64,000 bases of DNA. It comes from Alphaproteobacteria bacterium (GTDB taxonomy: Bacteria; Myxococcota_A; UBA796; GCA-2862545). The notes beneath the pieces are model-generated. The model searched no databases. It saw only the letters and a program-made list of their open reading frames with translations, and was not told where the DNA came from. This document shows, piece after piece, positions 34,692 to 43,577 of the stretch; position 1 is the stretch's first letter; every line of letters starts with the position of its first letter. The DNA is taken from positions 1-64,000 of the forward strand of contig JACKET010000018.1 in the NCBI GenBank assembly GCA_020632875.1, given 5' to 3'. The position numbers and the translations under genes were made by a program.

Positions 34692-35968
34692 CCAGTCGTA
34701 TTCCGGGTTTCTACCGCCTCGATCCCGACGCGCGCCTCGCCGCCCTGTCGGAGCGCGCGGTCGTGCCGTCGGAGTGCGTCGAGCGCTACCGCACCCAGGG
34801 CCTCACGCTCCAAGACGCCGACCTGATGGTCGAGAACGTGATCTCCACGTTCGCCCTGCCCAACGCAGTGGCGGTGAACTTCCGGATCAACGGGGTCGAC
34901 CGGTTCGTCCCGATGGTCGTCGAAGAGCCCAGCGTGGTGGCCGCGGTGTCGAACATGGCGCGGCTCGCGCGGGTGTCGGGCGGCTTCACGGCCGACGCCG
35001 ACGACGGCGTGATGATCGGCCAGATCCAGGTCGTCGGCGTCACCGACGTCGAAGCGACCGTGGCGGCCATCGAGGGCGCGCGCGACGAGCTGATCGCGTG
35101 TGCGTCGGGCATCCATCCCCGCCTGGTCGAGCGCGGCGGCGGCATGCGCGGGCTCGAGGTGCGCCACGTGCGCTACGACGAGCCCGGCTACCCGCCCGAA
35201 GACATGGTGGTGGTGCACTTCCTGCTCGACTGCGTCGACGCGATGGGCGCCAACATGGTGAACACCGTCGCCGAGCGGCTCGCGGGGCCCATCGAGTCCC
35301 TCACGGGCTGCCGGGTGGCGCTGCGCATCCTGTCGAACCTCGCCGACCGCCGGCTCGCGCGGGCCGAGGTCTCGGTGCCCGCATCGGCGTTCGGCGCCGA
35401 TGGCGAGCAGGTCGCCGCCGACATCGCGAGCGCCTGGCGCTTCGCCTGGGCCGACCCGTACCGCGCCGCCACGCACAACAAGGGCGTGATGAACGGCATC
35501 GATGCGGTGTGCCTCGCCACCGGCAACGACTGGCGTGCGGTCGAGGCCGGCGTGCACGCGTTCGCAGCGCGCGACGGCCAGTACCGGCCCGTCACCAGCT
35601 GGCGCTTCGAGGGCGGCGTGCTGAAGGGGCGCATCGAGGTGCCGCTCCAGATCGGCGTCGTCGGCGGCCCCATCAAGGTCCATCCCACGGTGCAGGACAA
35701 CCTCCAGCTGATGGGCGTCACCACGGCGCGCGAGCTCGCCGAGGTGATGGCCGCGGTGGGCCTGGCCCAGAACATGGGCGCGCTCAAGGCCCTCGCGACC
35801 GAAGGCATCCAGGCGGGGCACATGCGGATGCACGCGCGTACGATCGCAGCCACGGCGGGTGCGGTGCCGCGCGAGGTCCCGCACATCACGGCCCGACTCT
35901 GCGGAGAGGGCGAATTCTCGGTCGAACGGGCTCGGGAGCTGCTCGACGAAATCAGGAGTGCTGGGTGA
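34688..35968 (+). CDS. mvaA: Hydroxymethylglutaryl-CoA reductase, class II
   Basis: It catalyses the reduction of HMG-CoA to mevalonate (or the reverse in degradative users). Class II signatures are visible: ENVISTFALPNAVAVNF, catalytic Glu in VVEEPSVVAAVSN, Asp region DCVDAMGANMVNT, Lys in THNKGVMNGI, and the His in HMRMHART near the end. The 426-residue length is standard. Because mevalonate kinase, decarboxylase and isomerase genes follow, the biosynthetic direction is likely. GTG at 34688 overlaps the acyl-CoA ligase stop (GTGA). Confidence 0.95.
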   Translation: MTSRIPGFYRLDPDARLAALSERAVVPSECVERYRTQGLTLQDADLMVENVISTFALPNAVAVNFRINGVDRFVPMVVEEPSVVAAVSNMARLARVSGGFTADADDGVMIGQIQVVGVTDVEATVAAIEGARDELIACASGIHPRLVERGGGMRGLEVRHVRYDEPGYPPEDMVVVHFLLDCVDAMGANMVNTVAERLAGPIESLTGCRVALRILSNLADRRLARAEVSVPASAFGADGEQVAADIASAWRFAWADPYRAATHNKGVMNGIDAVCLATGNDWRAVEAGVHAFAARDGQYRPVTSWRFEGGVLKGRIEVPLQIGVVGGPIKVHPTVQDNLQLMGVTTARELAEVMAAVGLAQNMGALKALATEGIQAGHMRMHARTIAATAGAVPREVPHITARLCGEGEFSVERARELLDEIRSAG

Positions 35969-36801
35969 AGGGTACGGCCGGCGGCAAGCTGATTCTCTGT
36001 GGGGAGCACGCGGTGGTGTACGGACACCCGGCCATCGCGATCCCCGTCGACATGCACACGACCGTCGAGTACGAGCCGCGTCAGGGCGCGCTCGTGGTCG
36101 AGCACGACCTGTGGTCGCCGCGCGACGAAGACCGTCTCGACGAGGCCCTGTCCAAGCTGTTCCCCGACGGCGGCGCGCACCTGAAGATCGAGAGCGACCT
36201 GCCGATCGGCGTCGGGCTCGGCAGCAGCGCGGCCCTCTCCGTCGCGGTGGCGCGTGCGATGGGCGCGACGACCGACGACGACATCGCGGCGAAGGCGATG
36301 GAGATGGAGCGCGTGTTCCACGGCGACCCGTCCGGCCTCGACGTGGCGGTGGCCATGAAGGGCGAGACCCTCTGGTTCATCAAGGGCAAGCCCATCCGCA
36401 CCATCCCCTCGCCGCCCTGCGCCATCGTCGCGATCGACAGCGGCACCAGCGGCGACACCGCGCAGATGGTCCAGCGCGTCAAGGATGGCGGCGCCGCGGC
36501 CGAAGAGATCATCGACGACATCGGCGCGCTCGTGCACGCCGCACGCGGCGTCATCGAAGATCCGCGGCTCCTCGGCGAGCTGCTGAGCGAGAACCACCGG
36601 CACCTCCGCAAGCTCGGTGTCTCGACGCCGACCCTCGACCAGATCGTCGACCTCTGCCTCGCCGCGAAGGCCTACGGCGCGAAGCTCTCCGGGTCGGGCG
36701 GCGGCGGCGTGGTGCTCGCCCTCGTCGACGACCCCGAGCCCGTCCTGCGCTCGGCCGAAGCCGCCGGATTCGAGGGCTGGACCGTCCGGAGCCGGGATTG
36801 A
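35965..36801 (+). CDS. mvk: Mevalonate kinase
   Basis: It phosphorylates mevalonate with ATP. GHMP kinase motifs are in order: motif 1 KLILCGEHAVVYGHPAIAIP, motif 2 LPIGVGLGSSAALSVAVAR (phosphate loop), and motif 3 AKLSGSGGGGVVLA. FHGDPSGLDVAVA carries the catalytic Asp. The 278 residues are slightly short for the family. GTG at 35965 overlaps the mvaA stop, and its own stop is overlapped by a TTG of the Sel1-like gene. Distinguished from the nearby phosphomevalonate kinase-like gene by GEHAVVYG. Confidence 0.95.
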   Translation: MKGTAGGKLILCGEHAVVYGHPAIAIPVDMHTTVEYEPRQGALVVEHDLWSPRDEDRLDEALSKLFPDGGAHLKIESDLPIGVGLGSSAALSVAVARAMGATTDDDIAAKAMEMERVFHGDPSGLDVAVAMKGETLWFIKGKPIRTIPSPPCAIVAIDSGTSGDTAQMVQRVKDGGAAAEEIIDDIGALVHAARGVIEDPRLLGELLSENHRHLRKLGVSTPTLDQIVDLCLAAKAYGAKLSGSGGGGVVLALVDDPEPVLRSAEAAGFEGWTVRSRD

Positions 36802-37271
36802 TCCTCGCGTGGCTCATCGCGTGCGGGGGCGCGCCCGTCGGCGACCCCGAGCAGCCCGAGCCGGCTGTCGAGGCCCGCAGCGTCGCGGAGGACGCCGCGG
36901 AAGACGCCGCAGAAGACGACCCCTCCTGGGGCGACACCTGCGTACCCACCAACGAGCTCGGCTGCGTCGGGTGGGGTCGCAAGGCCCGCAAGCTCCAGCA
37001 GGACTACCGCGAGTTCCTCGAGCCGAGCTGCGAGCGCGGCTACGGCCCGTCGTGCTTCTACCTCGCCATGTTCCTCGGTGAAGACGGCAGCGACGCGTCC
37101 GTGACCACCCCGCTGTACGAACGCGCCTGCAACATGGGCGATCCCAACGGCTGCATGCGCTGGGCACAGACCCTCGAGGGCGACGCGCAGCGCCCCATCC
37201 TCGAGAAGGGCTGCGCGCTGCGCTGCGTCTGGTGCTGCGAAGAAGCCGGGCTGCCCGCCCCCACCTGGTGA
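36798..37271 (+). CDS. Sel1-like repeat lipoprotein inside the mevalonate operon
   Basis: A 157-residue protein with a very short lipoprotein-type start (LILAWLIACGG, lipobox LIAC) and an acidic linker (AEDAAEDAAEDDPSW). The rest has Cys-containing alpha-helical pairs of Sel1/TPR type: CERGYGPSCFYLAMFLGED, LYERACNMGDPNGCMRWAQ, LEKGCALRCVWCCEEAG. Such repeats act as protein-contact scaffolds; the Cys pairs suggest disulfides outside the cytoplasm. TTG at 36798 overlaps the mevalonate kinase stop (TTGA), and its stop is overlapped by the GTG of mvaD, so it is co-translated with isoprenoid genes. It resembles the lipoprotein at 53141. The role is unknown. Confidence 0.7.
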   Translation: MILAWLIACGGAPVGDPEQPEPAVEARSVAEDAAEDAAEDDPSWGDTCVPTNELGCVGWGRKARKLQQDYREFLEPSCERGYGPSCFYLAMFLGEDGSDASVTTPLYERACNMGDPNGCMRWAQTLEGDAQRPILEKGCALRCVWCCEEAGLPAPTW

Positions 37272-38242
37272 ACCCGATGCAGACTGCGACCGCCATCGCG
37301 CATCCGAACATCGCGCTCGTGAAGTACTGGGGCAAGCGCAGCGTGGCGCTGAACCTGCCTGCCGTGCCGTCGCTGTCGATCACGCTCGACTCGTTCCGCA
37401 CGCGCACCCAGGTCGTGTGGGGCGTCGACGCGGATGCCGTGCACGTCGACGGCTCGCCCGCCCCTGCGGCCTTCGCGAAGCGGGTCACCGACTTCCTCGA
37501 CCTCATGTCGCCCAACCGGCCGGGCTGCATGGTGCTCACCGAGAACAACTTCCCGAGCGGCGCGGGGCTCGCGAGCTCGGCGTCGGGCTTCGCCGCCCTC
37601 GCGGTGGCGGCGAACCGCGCGGCCGGCCGTCACGACGACCGCACGGCGCTCTCGATCATGGCGCGTCGCGGCAGCGGCTCGGCCTGTCGCAGCCTGTTCG
37701 GCGGCTTCTCCGAGTGGAAGCTCGGCTCCCGGCCCGACGGCAGCGACTCGCACGCCGTGCCCGTCGCGAGCCCGAACTACTGGGCCGTCGCGATGGTCGT
37801 GGCCGTGGTCACCGAGCGGGCGAAGGCCGTCGGATCGACCGAGGGCATGGAGCGCAGCCGCACCACGTCGCCCTTCTACCCGAGCTGGGTCGAGACCACG
37901 CCCGGCGACGTCGAGAAGGCGCGCGAGGCCGTGTACGAGCGCGATCTCGAGGCCCTCGGCCAGGTGATGGAGCGCTCCACGCTGAAGATGCACGGCGTGA
38001 TGATGTCGAGCGATCCGCCCCTGCTGTACTGGCTCCCCGGCACGCTCGCCGTGCTGCACGAGGTCGGCGACCTGCGCCGCCAGGGCATCGGCGCGTGGGC
38101 GACGATGGACGCAGGGCCCCAGGTCAAGGTGCTCTGCATGCACCAGGATGCCGAGCGCGTCGTCGAGGCGATCAAGCCGCACGTCCGCCGGATCCACGTC
38201 CTGCGGCCGGGGCCGGGCGCCTTCATCGACGACGAGGAATGA
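37268..38242 (+). CDS. mvaD: Diphosphomevalonate decarboxylase
   Basis: It turns mevalonate diphosphate into isopentenyl diphosphate with ATP use. Marks: AHPNIALVKYWGKRSVALNL at the start, NFPSGAGLASSASGFAALAV (phosphate loop), and ARRGSGSACRSLFGGFSEW, which carries the family's catalytic Ser/Arg cluster. MDAGPQVKVLC near the end is also typical. At 324 residues it has standard length. GTG at 37268 overlaps the upstream stop; ATG at 37277 is an alternative three codons later. Its stop is overlapped by the ATG of the next kinase. Confidence 0.95.
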   Translation: MNPMQTATAIAHPNIALVKYWGKRSVALNLPAVPSLSITLDSFRTRTQVVWGVDADAVHVDGSPAPAAFAKRVTDFLDLMSPNRPGCMVLTENNFPSGAGLASSASGFAALAVAANRAAGRHDDRTALSIMARRGSGSACRSLFGGFSEWKLGSRPDGSDSHAVPVASPNYWAVAMVVAVVTERAKAVGSTEGMERSRTTSPFYPSWVETTPGDVEKAREAVYERDLEALGQVMERSTLKMHGVMMSSDPPLLYWLPGTLAVLHEVGDLRRQGIGAWATMDAGPQVKVLCMHQDAERVVEAIKPHVRRIHVLRPGPGAFIDDEE

Positions 38243-39075
38243 GCGCGGTCTCCGACGCGAGCGGGAAGCTCGTGCTGCTCGGGGAGTACGCGGTCGTCGA
38301 CGGGGGCACCGCACTCGTGCTGGCCGTCGCGCACGGCGTCCGGTGCACCGTCCACCCCGCAGCCGTCCGTTCGGTCGAGACCCCGACGGGCGACGACCGC
38401 TTCGTGACGGCCGCGCTCGACGCCGTGGGCGCGCCCCCCGCGCGGTACGTCTTCACCGACCGGGAACCGCTCGACACGCGCAGCAAGCCCGGGTTCGGCG
38501 GGTCGGCTGCGGCGGTCGTGGCAGCCCTGCGCGCCGGCGGGTTCGCGGGGTCCATCGACGCCCTCGTGGCGCTGGGCATCCACGTGCACCGGGCCGTCCA
38601 GGGCTCGGGCTCCGGGGTCGACGTCGCGGCTGCCGCATACGGCGGAGGCCTGCGCTTCCGCGACGGGTCCTGCGCCCGCCAGGCGCTCCCCACGCCGGTC
38701 GTCGTGTACAGCGGCCAGAGCGCGAAGACCGGGCCGCGCGTCGACGCCTGGCGCGCATGGCCCGGACGAGCCGCGTTCGTCGCCGAGTCCGACGCCCTGG
38801 TCGAGGCCTTCGCCGACGACCCGGTGGCAGCGACCCGCGCCGCCTGGCGCCTGCTGTGCGGCATGGCGGAGGCCGCCGGAATCGCCTACCGCACCCCTGC
38901 GATCGACCGCATCGTCGCGCTCGCCGAGGGCATGGGGGGCGCCGCGAAGCCCTCCGGCGCGGGCGGGGGCGACAGCGTGGTCGCGTTCGTCCCCGACCCG
39001 GCGGGCTTCGCGGCCCGCGTGGCGTCCGATGGGCTCGACGTGCTGCCCGTCCGCACCGACCCTCCCCGCGCCTGA
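38239..39075 (+). CDS. Phosphomevalonate kinase-like GHMP kinase
   Basis: The GHMP motifs are GKLVLLGEYAVVDGGTALVL, GFGGSAAAVVAALRAGG and AKPSGAGGGDSVVAF; GSGSGVDVAAAAYGGGLRF follows the second. GEYAVVDG is characteristic of ERG8-type phosphomevalonate kinases, and this is the one step otherwise missing from the operon, so phosphomevalonate is the likely substrate. At 278 residues it is shorter than usual (330-360), mainly between motifs 1 and 2. ATG at 38239 overlaps the mvaD stop as ATGA. Confidence 0.82.
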   Translation: MSAVSDASGKLVLLGEYAVVDGGTALVLAVAHGVRCTVHPAAVRSVETPTGDDRFVTAALDAVGAPPARYVFTDREPLDTRSKPGFGGSAAAVVAALRAGGFAGSIDALVALGIHVHRAVQGSGSGVDVAAAAYGGGLRFRDGSCARQALPTPVVVYSGQSAKTGPRVDAWRAWPGRAAFVAESDALVEAFADDPVAATRAAWRLLCGMAEAAGIAYRTPAIDRIVALAEGMGGAAKPSGAGGGDSVVAFVPDPAGFAARVASDGLDVLPVRTDPPRA

Positions 39076-39096
39076 GCGCGCGTTAGGGGGGAGGCC

Positions 39097-40134
39097 ATGC
39101 CCGACATCCGCTCCCGCAAGGCCGACCACCTCGACCTGTGCTCCACCGACCAGGTCGCGTTCCGCGGCAAGTCCACGCTGCTCGAAGAGGTCCAGCTCGT
39201 CCACGACGCGCTGCCCGAGCTCGACATCGAGGCCATCGACCTCTCCACGACCGTGGCCGACAAGACGCTCCGCGGCCCGCTCGTCATCGCCGCCATGACG
39301 GGGGGCATCGACCGCGCCGAGGCCGTGAACAAGGGCCTGGCGTCGGTCGCGCAGGAGCTCGGGCTCGCGTTCGGCTTCGGCTCGATGCGTCCCCTGCTCC
39401 AGAACGGCATCCGGCTCGGCTACGAGGTGCGCGACGTGGCGCCCGACGCCGTGCTGCTCGGCAACCTCGGCGTGGTGCAGGCCCGCGACGCGAGCGATCA
39501 GCAGCTCGTCGATCTCGTCGGCACCACGGGGGTCGACGCGCTCTGCATCCACCTCAACCCCGCGCAAGAGGTCGTCCAGGACGGCGGTGACACCGACTTC
39601 CGCGGGGGTCTCGACACGTTCCAGCGCGTCGTCGAGCTGCTCGACGTGCCCATCATCGCGAAAGAGACGGGCTGCGGCCTCTCCCGCCGCGTGGGCAAGG
39701 CCCTGGTGCGCCGCGGCGTGCGCTGGGTCGACACCGGCGGGGCGGGCGGCACGAGCTGGGTGGGCGTCGAGACGCTCCGCGCGCGCGCGGCCACCGAGCG
39801 GCTCGGCGAGCTCTACTGGGACTGGGGCATCCCCACGGCGGCGAGTGTCCTGCAGCTCCAGGGCCTCGGGCTCGGGATCATCGCGACGGGCGGGGTCTCG
39901 AGCGGCCTCGACATCGCGCGGGCCCTGGCGCTCGGCGCGAGCGCGGGCGGCATGGCGCGGCCCTTCCTGAAGGCGTGGAACGCGGGGGGCCAGGCAGGCG
40001 CGCTGCAGGCGGCGCGCGAGCTGCTGCACGAGGTGCGCGTCGCGATGCTGCTCTCCGGATGTCCCGACGTGCCGTCGATGCAGAAGGCGCACCGGCTGCT
40101 CGGCCCCAACCTCGAGCGGTGGGAGCCGGCCTAG
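39097..40134 (+). CDS. fni: Isopentenyl-diphosphate delta-isomerase, type II (FMN)
   Basis: It interconverts IPP and DMAPP using reduced FMN. The TIM-barrel markers are all visible: RKADHLDLCSTDQVAFRGKS, AAMTGGIDRAEAVNKGLA, AFGFGSMRPLL, AKETGCGLSRRVGKALV, VDTGGAGGTSWVGVE and ATGGVSSGLDIARALALGAS (phosphate-binding GG). Length of 345 is standard. ATG at 39097 has GGGGGAGG just upstream. It closes the operon with a 21 bp gap to the preceding gene; repeats begin 240 bp later. Confidence 0.96.
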   Translation: MPDIRSRKADHLDLCSTDQVAFRGKSTLLEEVQLVHDALPELDIEAIDLSTTVADKTLRGPLVIAAMTGGIDRAEAVNKGLASVAQELGLAFGFGSMRPLLQNGIRLGYEVRDVAPDAVLLGNLGVVQARDASDQQLVDLVGTTGVDALCIHLNPAQEVVQDGGDTDFRGGLDTFQRVVELLDVPIIAKETGCGLSRRVGKALVRRGVRWVDTGGAGGTSWVGVETLRARAATERLGELYWDWGIPTAASVLQLQGLGLGIIATGGVSSGLDIARALALGASAGGMARPFLKAWNAGGQAGALQAARELLHEVRVAMLLSGCPDVPSMQKAHRLLGPNLERWEPA

Positions 40135-40376
40135 CGCTCGGCAACAGCGCTCCCGGCACGCGGAGTCGGCACGGGCGCAAGCGCCCGCACCGCGCAGAAG
40201 ACGCGGAAGGCGCAGAAGAACGCAGAAGAAGAGGAAGGAGGAGTGAGAAAGGCACTCCCGAGGCTGCCGAATCGCCAGGCCTCCTTCCGCCCAAATGAAT
40301 GCGGATTCACGTTTTGCGCAGCTTCAACGACTGGAATCTGTCGATAGTTTCAGCTGGGACCGTAGCGACATCACCC

Positions 40377-40496
40377 GAGCTGCCCGAAACGCCGGCCTGC
40401 TCTGGTGAGTCCCGAATCCGGTCCGCAAGAAGGCCCGCTCTTTCGACCCGAACACGGAGACGTCCCTCGAGAGCCCTGACCTCACGGGTGGACCTT
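40377..40496. repeat. Dispersed repeat A, copy 1
   Basis: Core GCCTGCTCTGGTGAGTCCCG, then CCGGTCCGC and ACGTCCCTCGAGAGCCCTGA. It matches copies at 40690, 52736, 63557 and 63699. No protein-coding gene is supported between 40135 and 40980; 40135-40376 holds only a CGCAGAA-rich purine tract. Confidence 0.85.
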
Positions 40497-40689
40497 GGCG
40501 GCCTTGGTGCAATCCCCGTCGACCGAGAGGAAGACGCTCGACCCGTGACGGCCAGACGGGGCGGCGTGGATGGGCCGCGCGCTGTCCAGCCCCAGGGTTC
40601 GGGAGGCAGCGCTCACCAGAGCAGCCAGACGTTTCAGGGGCGTGGACGGCGGCAGATCGCGCGCTGTGGATCTCTGTGGACCGGGGGCT

Positions 40690-40815
40690 CACCGGAGCAG
40701 CCCGAAACGCCGGCCTGCTCTGGTGAGTCCCGAATCCGGTCCGCGAGAAGGCCCCCCTCGTCGACCCGAACACACAGACGTCCCTCGAGAGCCCTGACGT
40801 CACGGGTGGACCTGG
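40690..40815. repeat. Dispersed repeat A, copy 2
   Basis: Near-identical to copy 1, 318 bp downstream in the same orientation. The intervening segment has no recognised content. Confidence 0.85.
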
Positions 40816-40872
40816 CGGTCTTGCCGGAGCATCCCCGTCGAACGTACGCGGGGAAACGAGGACGCTCGACCC

Positions 40873-40945
40873 GTGACGGCCTGGTTTCTGCGTCATCTGC
40901 GTCCTTCTGCGTCATCTGCGTGAGGCCCTGAGACGCTCGGAGCCC
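40873..40945. repeat. Dispersed repeat B, copy 1 (TGCGTCATC-type)
   Basis: Contains TTCTGCGTCATCTGCGTCC followed by TTCTGCGTCATCTGCGTGA and GAGACGCTCGGA. This TGCGTCATC core gives noise translations such as FCVICVRP, which I recall from spurious reading frames in many unrelated bacterial genomes. Confidence 0.85.
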
Positions 40946-40980
40946 GACCGCTTCCGACGCACGACGGTCCGATCCGATTC

Positions 40981-41562
40981 CTAGATCGCAGCGAGCCCCG
41001 CCAACGCGGACGCATGCCGCGGCGCCACGTGCAGCACGGCCTCGAACATCTTCTTCGCCCCGGCGGCGTCGCCCTGCTTGGCCCGGCACCACCCGATGCC
41101 CGCCATCATCTCGACGTCCGCGGGATAGGCCGCCAGCACCTTCCGGTACTCCGCCTCGGCGTCCGCGAACCGCCCGAGGTTGAACAGCGCCCACGCGCGG
41201 CGGGATCGGGCGAGCGTGTTGCCCGGATCCTCCGCCAGGAGCGCCTTCGCCGTGTTGTCGGCGTCGAGCCAGCGCCGCGCCGCGAGGAGCGGGAGCAGCT
41301 TGCCGAGCTCCGGCTCGACCGCGTCGGGGGCGACCTTCGCCGCCGCGTCGTAGTCGCGGACGGACGCGTCGAAGTCGCCCTTCAGGTACGCGAGCCACGC
41401 GCGGCGCACGAGGAACACGTAGGTCGACTTCTCGGACGACGGGAGCTCGGCGAGCGCAGCGAGCGCCCCACCGTAGTTCGCGGTGGCTTCGGCGTCGTAG
41501 CTCCGTTGGTACAGATCGGGGACCTCGGTGGCACGCGCGAGGAGGAGGGACAGCAGCAACAT
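40981..41562 (-). CDS. TPR-repeat exported protein, last gene of the PqqD/ATP-grasp cassette
   Basis: A 193-residue protein with a signal peptide (MLLLSLLLARATE) and tetratricopeptide repeats: AYLKGDFDASVRDYDAAAK, RAWALFNLGRFADAEAEYRK and GWCRAKQGDAAGAKKMFEAV. TPRs usually bind partner proteins; no enzyme motif is present. ATG at 41562 overlaps the stop of the urea-channel/M23 fusion gene by one base (TGATG), so the two are coupled. Another TPR protein heads the same cassette, so a periplasmic protein complex is possible. Confidence 0.75.
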   Translation of the reverse strand: MLLLSLLLARATEVPDLYQRSYDAEATANYGGALAALAELPSSEKSTYVFLVRRAWLAYLKGDFDASVRDYDAAAKVAPDAVEPELGKLLPLLAARRWLDADNTAKALLAEDPGNTLARSRRAWALFNLGRFADAEAEYRKVLAAYPADVEMMAGIGWCRAKQGDAAGAKKMFEAVLHVAPRHASALAGLAAI

Positions 41563-43577
41563 CACGAGACTCCCTGGAGCGCGGGGGACGCGCTGGCGGC
41601 GGGCGGACGCACGCGCTCGAGGCGGCGCGTGTGCCCACGGAGGGTGAGACAGAGCTCGACGGGCCCGTCCCGTCGATCGATCCGGGCGAAGGTCTCGATG
41701 GTCCCGTCGTCGGACCGCCCGCGGACGACCCAGCCCGTGCCGTCGGACGTCAGCGCGTACCGGACCGTGAGCCCGCGCCACGACGCGAACATCGAGAGGA
41801 CCTCCCACAACGGACGCGCCATCCACGGCACCGTCGCGAGAGGCGGCAGCGGATCGGCCCAGCGCAGGCCGGGCTCGAACGGGACCCGCGCGAGCGCGGC
41901 CCGCCAGACGTGGAGCAGCGAACGCTCCGGTGCGACCGGCGCGAACAGGGTGAGCAGGTCGTCGCGGGCCGCGTACACGAGGCGCCCCGCCCCATCGGCG
42001 AGGTACGGCACGCCGAACACGTCGATGGCCACCTCGACCTCGGCCTCGGTCTCGCCCGAACGCCAGCGCTGCGTCGAGCCGGCGCGCAGCTCGAGGGCCT
42101 CGGCCAGCGCGGGCTCGGGCTCGGGGTTGCGGACCCGGTCGCCGGTCTTCGGCGACCACGTGCTGCGCAGCTCGCCCGCCGTGTCGTCCACCACGTCGTG
42201 GAGCTCGAGCGGCAGGGTCGGGCTGCCGATCTGCGGCGCGCCCTGGAGCTGGAAGTGCAGGTGCGGATGCGGCGAGCGCCCCGAGGACCCGCAGCGGCCG
42301 AGCGGATCGCCCTGTCGGACCTGCTGGCCCTCGCGGACCTCGATGGAGCCGGGCGCGAGGTGGGCGACCAGCGAGTAGAGCCCGGGAGCGTGCCAGAGCA
42401 CGACGACGTTGCCCCAGTTGTCGTCGAGGTCGACCTGGCCGATCGGGTTGTCCCGCACGCCGTCCACGACCTTCACGACCGTGCCGTCGGCGGCCGCGAC
42501 CACCGGCAGGCGGTAGCAGAGCCAGTCCGTCGGCACGCTCCCCTCGCCCCGGTGCAGCAGGCCCTCGGGGCCCTGGACCTCGAGATCGATGGCGTGCCGC
42601 CAGGCTGCGCGATGCGTCGGGCCGTCGTCGTCGGCCTGGGTCACGACCCACGTGCCGAGCACGGGAGCCCGGAACCGCACGGCGTAGCGAGCGCCGAAGC
42701 GGGCCGCGCGGGTCGTGTGGTACGAGAGGTTCTGCTCCGGCGTGCCCGGGATGGCGTCGACGGACTTCGGCGCGCGGTCCTCGGCCCGCTGCCGCATCGC
42801 GAGCAGTACCGTCCACACCGTCAGGTCGAACGGGAGGATGCTGACGGGGAGGCCGAGCCGCTCGCCCATCGGGCCCAGCGCGAGGCCCACGAGCCCCGTG
42901 GCCAGCGCGCCGAGCGCCGCGACGGCCACCGAGCTCCGCGAGGGCACGAACCACACGCCTCCCACGGCCACGGCGGTGAGCGCGAGGTTCACCTCGAACA
43001 GCGGAGGCGGCGTGAACCCCGTCGCCCACAGCATGCCGCGCGCGAGCCCGAGCCCGAGAAGCGCGAGCACGGCGCCCTGCCGGCTCCACAGCACCACGGC
43101 GAGCGCGACCAGCACGCCCGCGCGCGCGTCCGGCACGAAGAGCAGGCCGCCGAGCGTCTGGAGCAGCCCGTCCGGCCGCGGCGGAGGGGTGCCCGAGAGC
43201 AGCACCAGCGCCCACAGCGCCAGGACGAACGGAACGGTGAGCGGCGGCACGCCGAGGGTGCTGCGCAGCCCCGCCGTGGCGAGCACCATCACCGGCCCGA
43301 CGAGCGCCGCGATGCCCACCGACAGCAGCGACGGCGCGAAGAGCGCACCCGCGGCGAGGCCCGCCAGCACGGCGTTGTAGCCGTAGAGCCCCTCGCTCGT
43401 GACCTCTTCGCGCAGCCCGAGCGCCACCGCGACGCCGAGGGCCGTGACGGCGGCGACGAGCCCGTGCAGCCCGATCCACGGGGCCACGAACGTCGCGAGC
43501 AGCACGAGCCCGCCGACGAGCTCGCTCCGCGAGAACAGCACCTGGCTGTAGCTGCGGGCCAGCGCGCTCAGAGCCAC
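41562..43577 (-). CDS. Urea-transporter-like channel fused to M23 metallopeptidase domain
   Basis: About 671 residues. The first ~280 match the urea transporter (UT) fold in two repeats: GLYGYNAVLAGLAAG and PPLTVPFVLALWAL in the first, GLPVSILPFDLTVWTVLLAM in the second. Residues ~290-490 form an M23 (LytM-type) domain with zinc-ligand motifs WRHAIDLEV, SLVAHLAPG and SPHPHLHFQLQG, so it may act on peptidoglycan or bind it. The last ~180 residues are beta-rich and unassigned. The start GTG at 43577 overlaps the decarboxylase stop by 10 bp. Urea or another small amide/amine is the plausible channel substrate; this is inferred. Confidence 0.82.
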   Translation of the reverse strand: MALSALARSYSQVLFSRSELVGGLVLLATFVAPWIGLHGLVAAVTALGVAVALGLREEVTSEGLYGYNAVLAGLAAGALFAPSLLSVGIAALVGPVMVLATAGLRSTLGVPPLTVPFVLALWALVLLSGTPPPRPDGLLQTLGGLLFVPDARAGVLVALAVVLWSRQGAVLALLGLGLARGMLWATGFTPPPLFEVNLALTAVAVGGVWFVPSRSSVAVAALGALATGLVGLALGPMGERLGLPVSILPFDLTVWTVLLAMRQRAEDRAPKSVDAIPGTPEQNLSYHTTRAARFGARYAVRFRAPVLGTWVVTQADDDGPTHRAAWRHAIDLEVQGPEGLLHRGEGSVPTDWLCYRLPVVAAADGTVVKVVDGVRDNPIGQVDLDDNWGNVVVLWHAPGLYSLVAHLAPGSIEVREGQQVRQGDPLGRCGSSGRSPHPHLHFQLQGAPQIGSPTLPLELHDVVDDTAGELRSTWSPKTGDRVRNPEPEPALAEALELRAGSTQRWRSGETEAEVEVAIDVFGVPYLADGAGRLVYAARDDLLTLFAPVAPERSLLHVWRAALARVPFEPGLRWADPLPPLATVPWMARPLWEVLSMFASWRGLTVRYALTSDGTGWVVRGRSDDGTIETFARIDRRDGPVELCLTLRGHTRRLERVRPPAASASPALQGVS

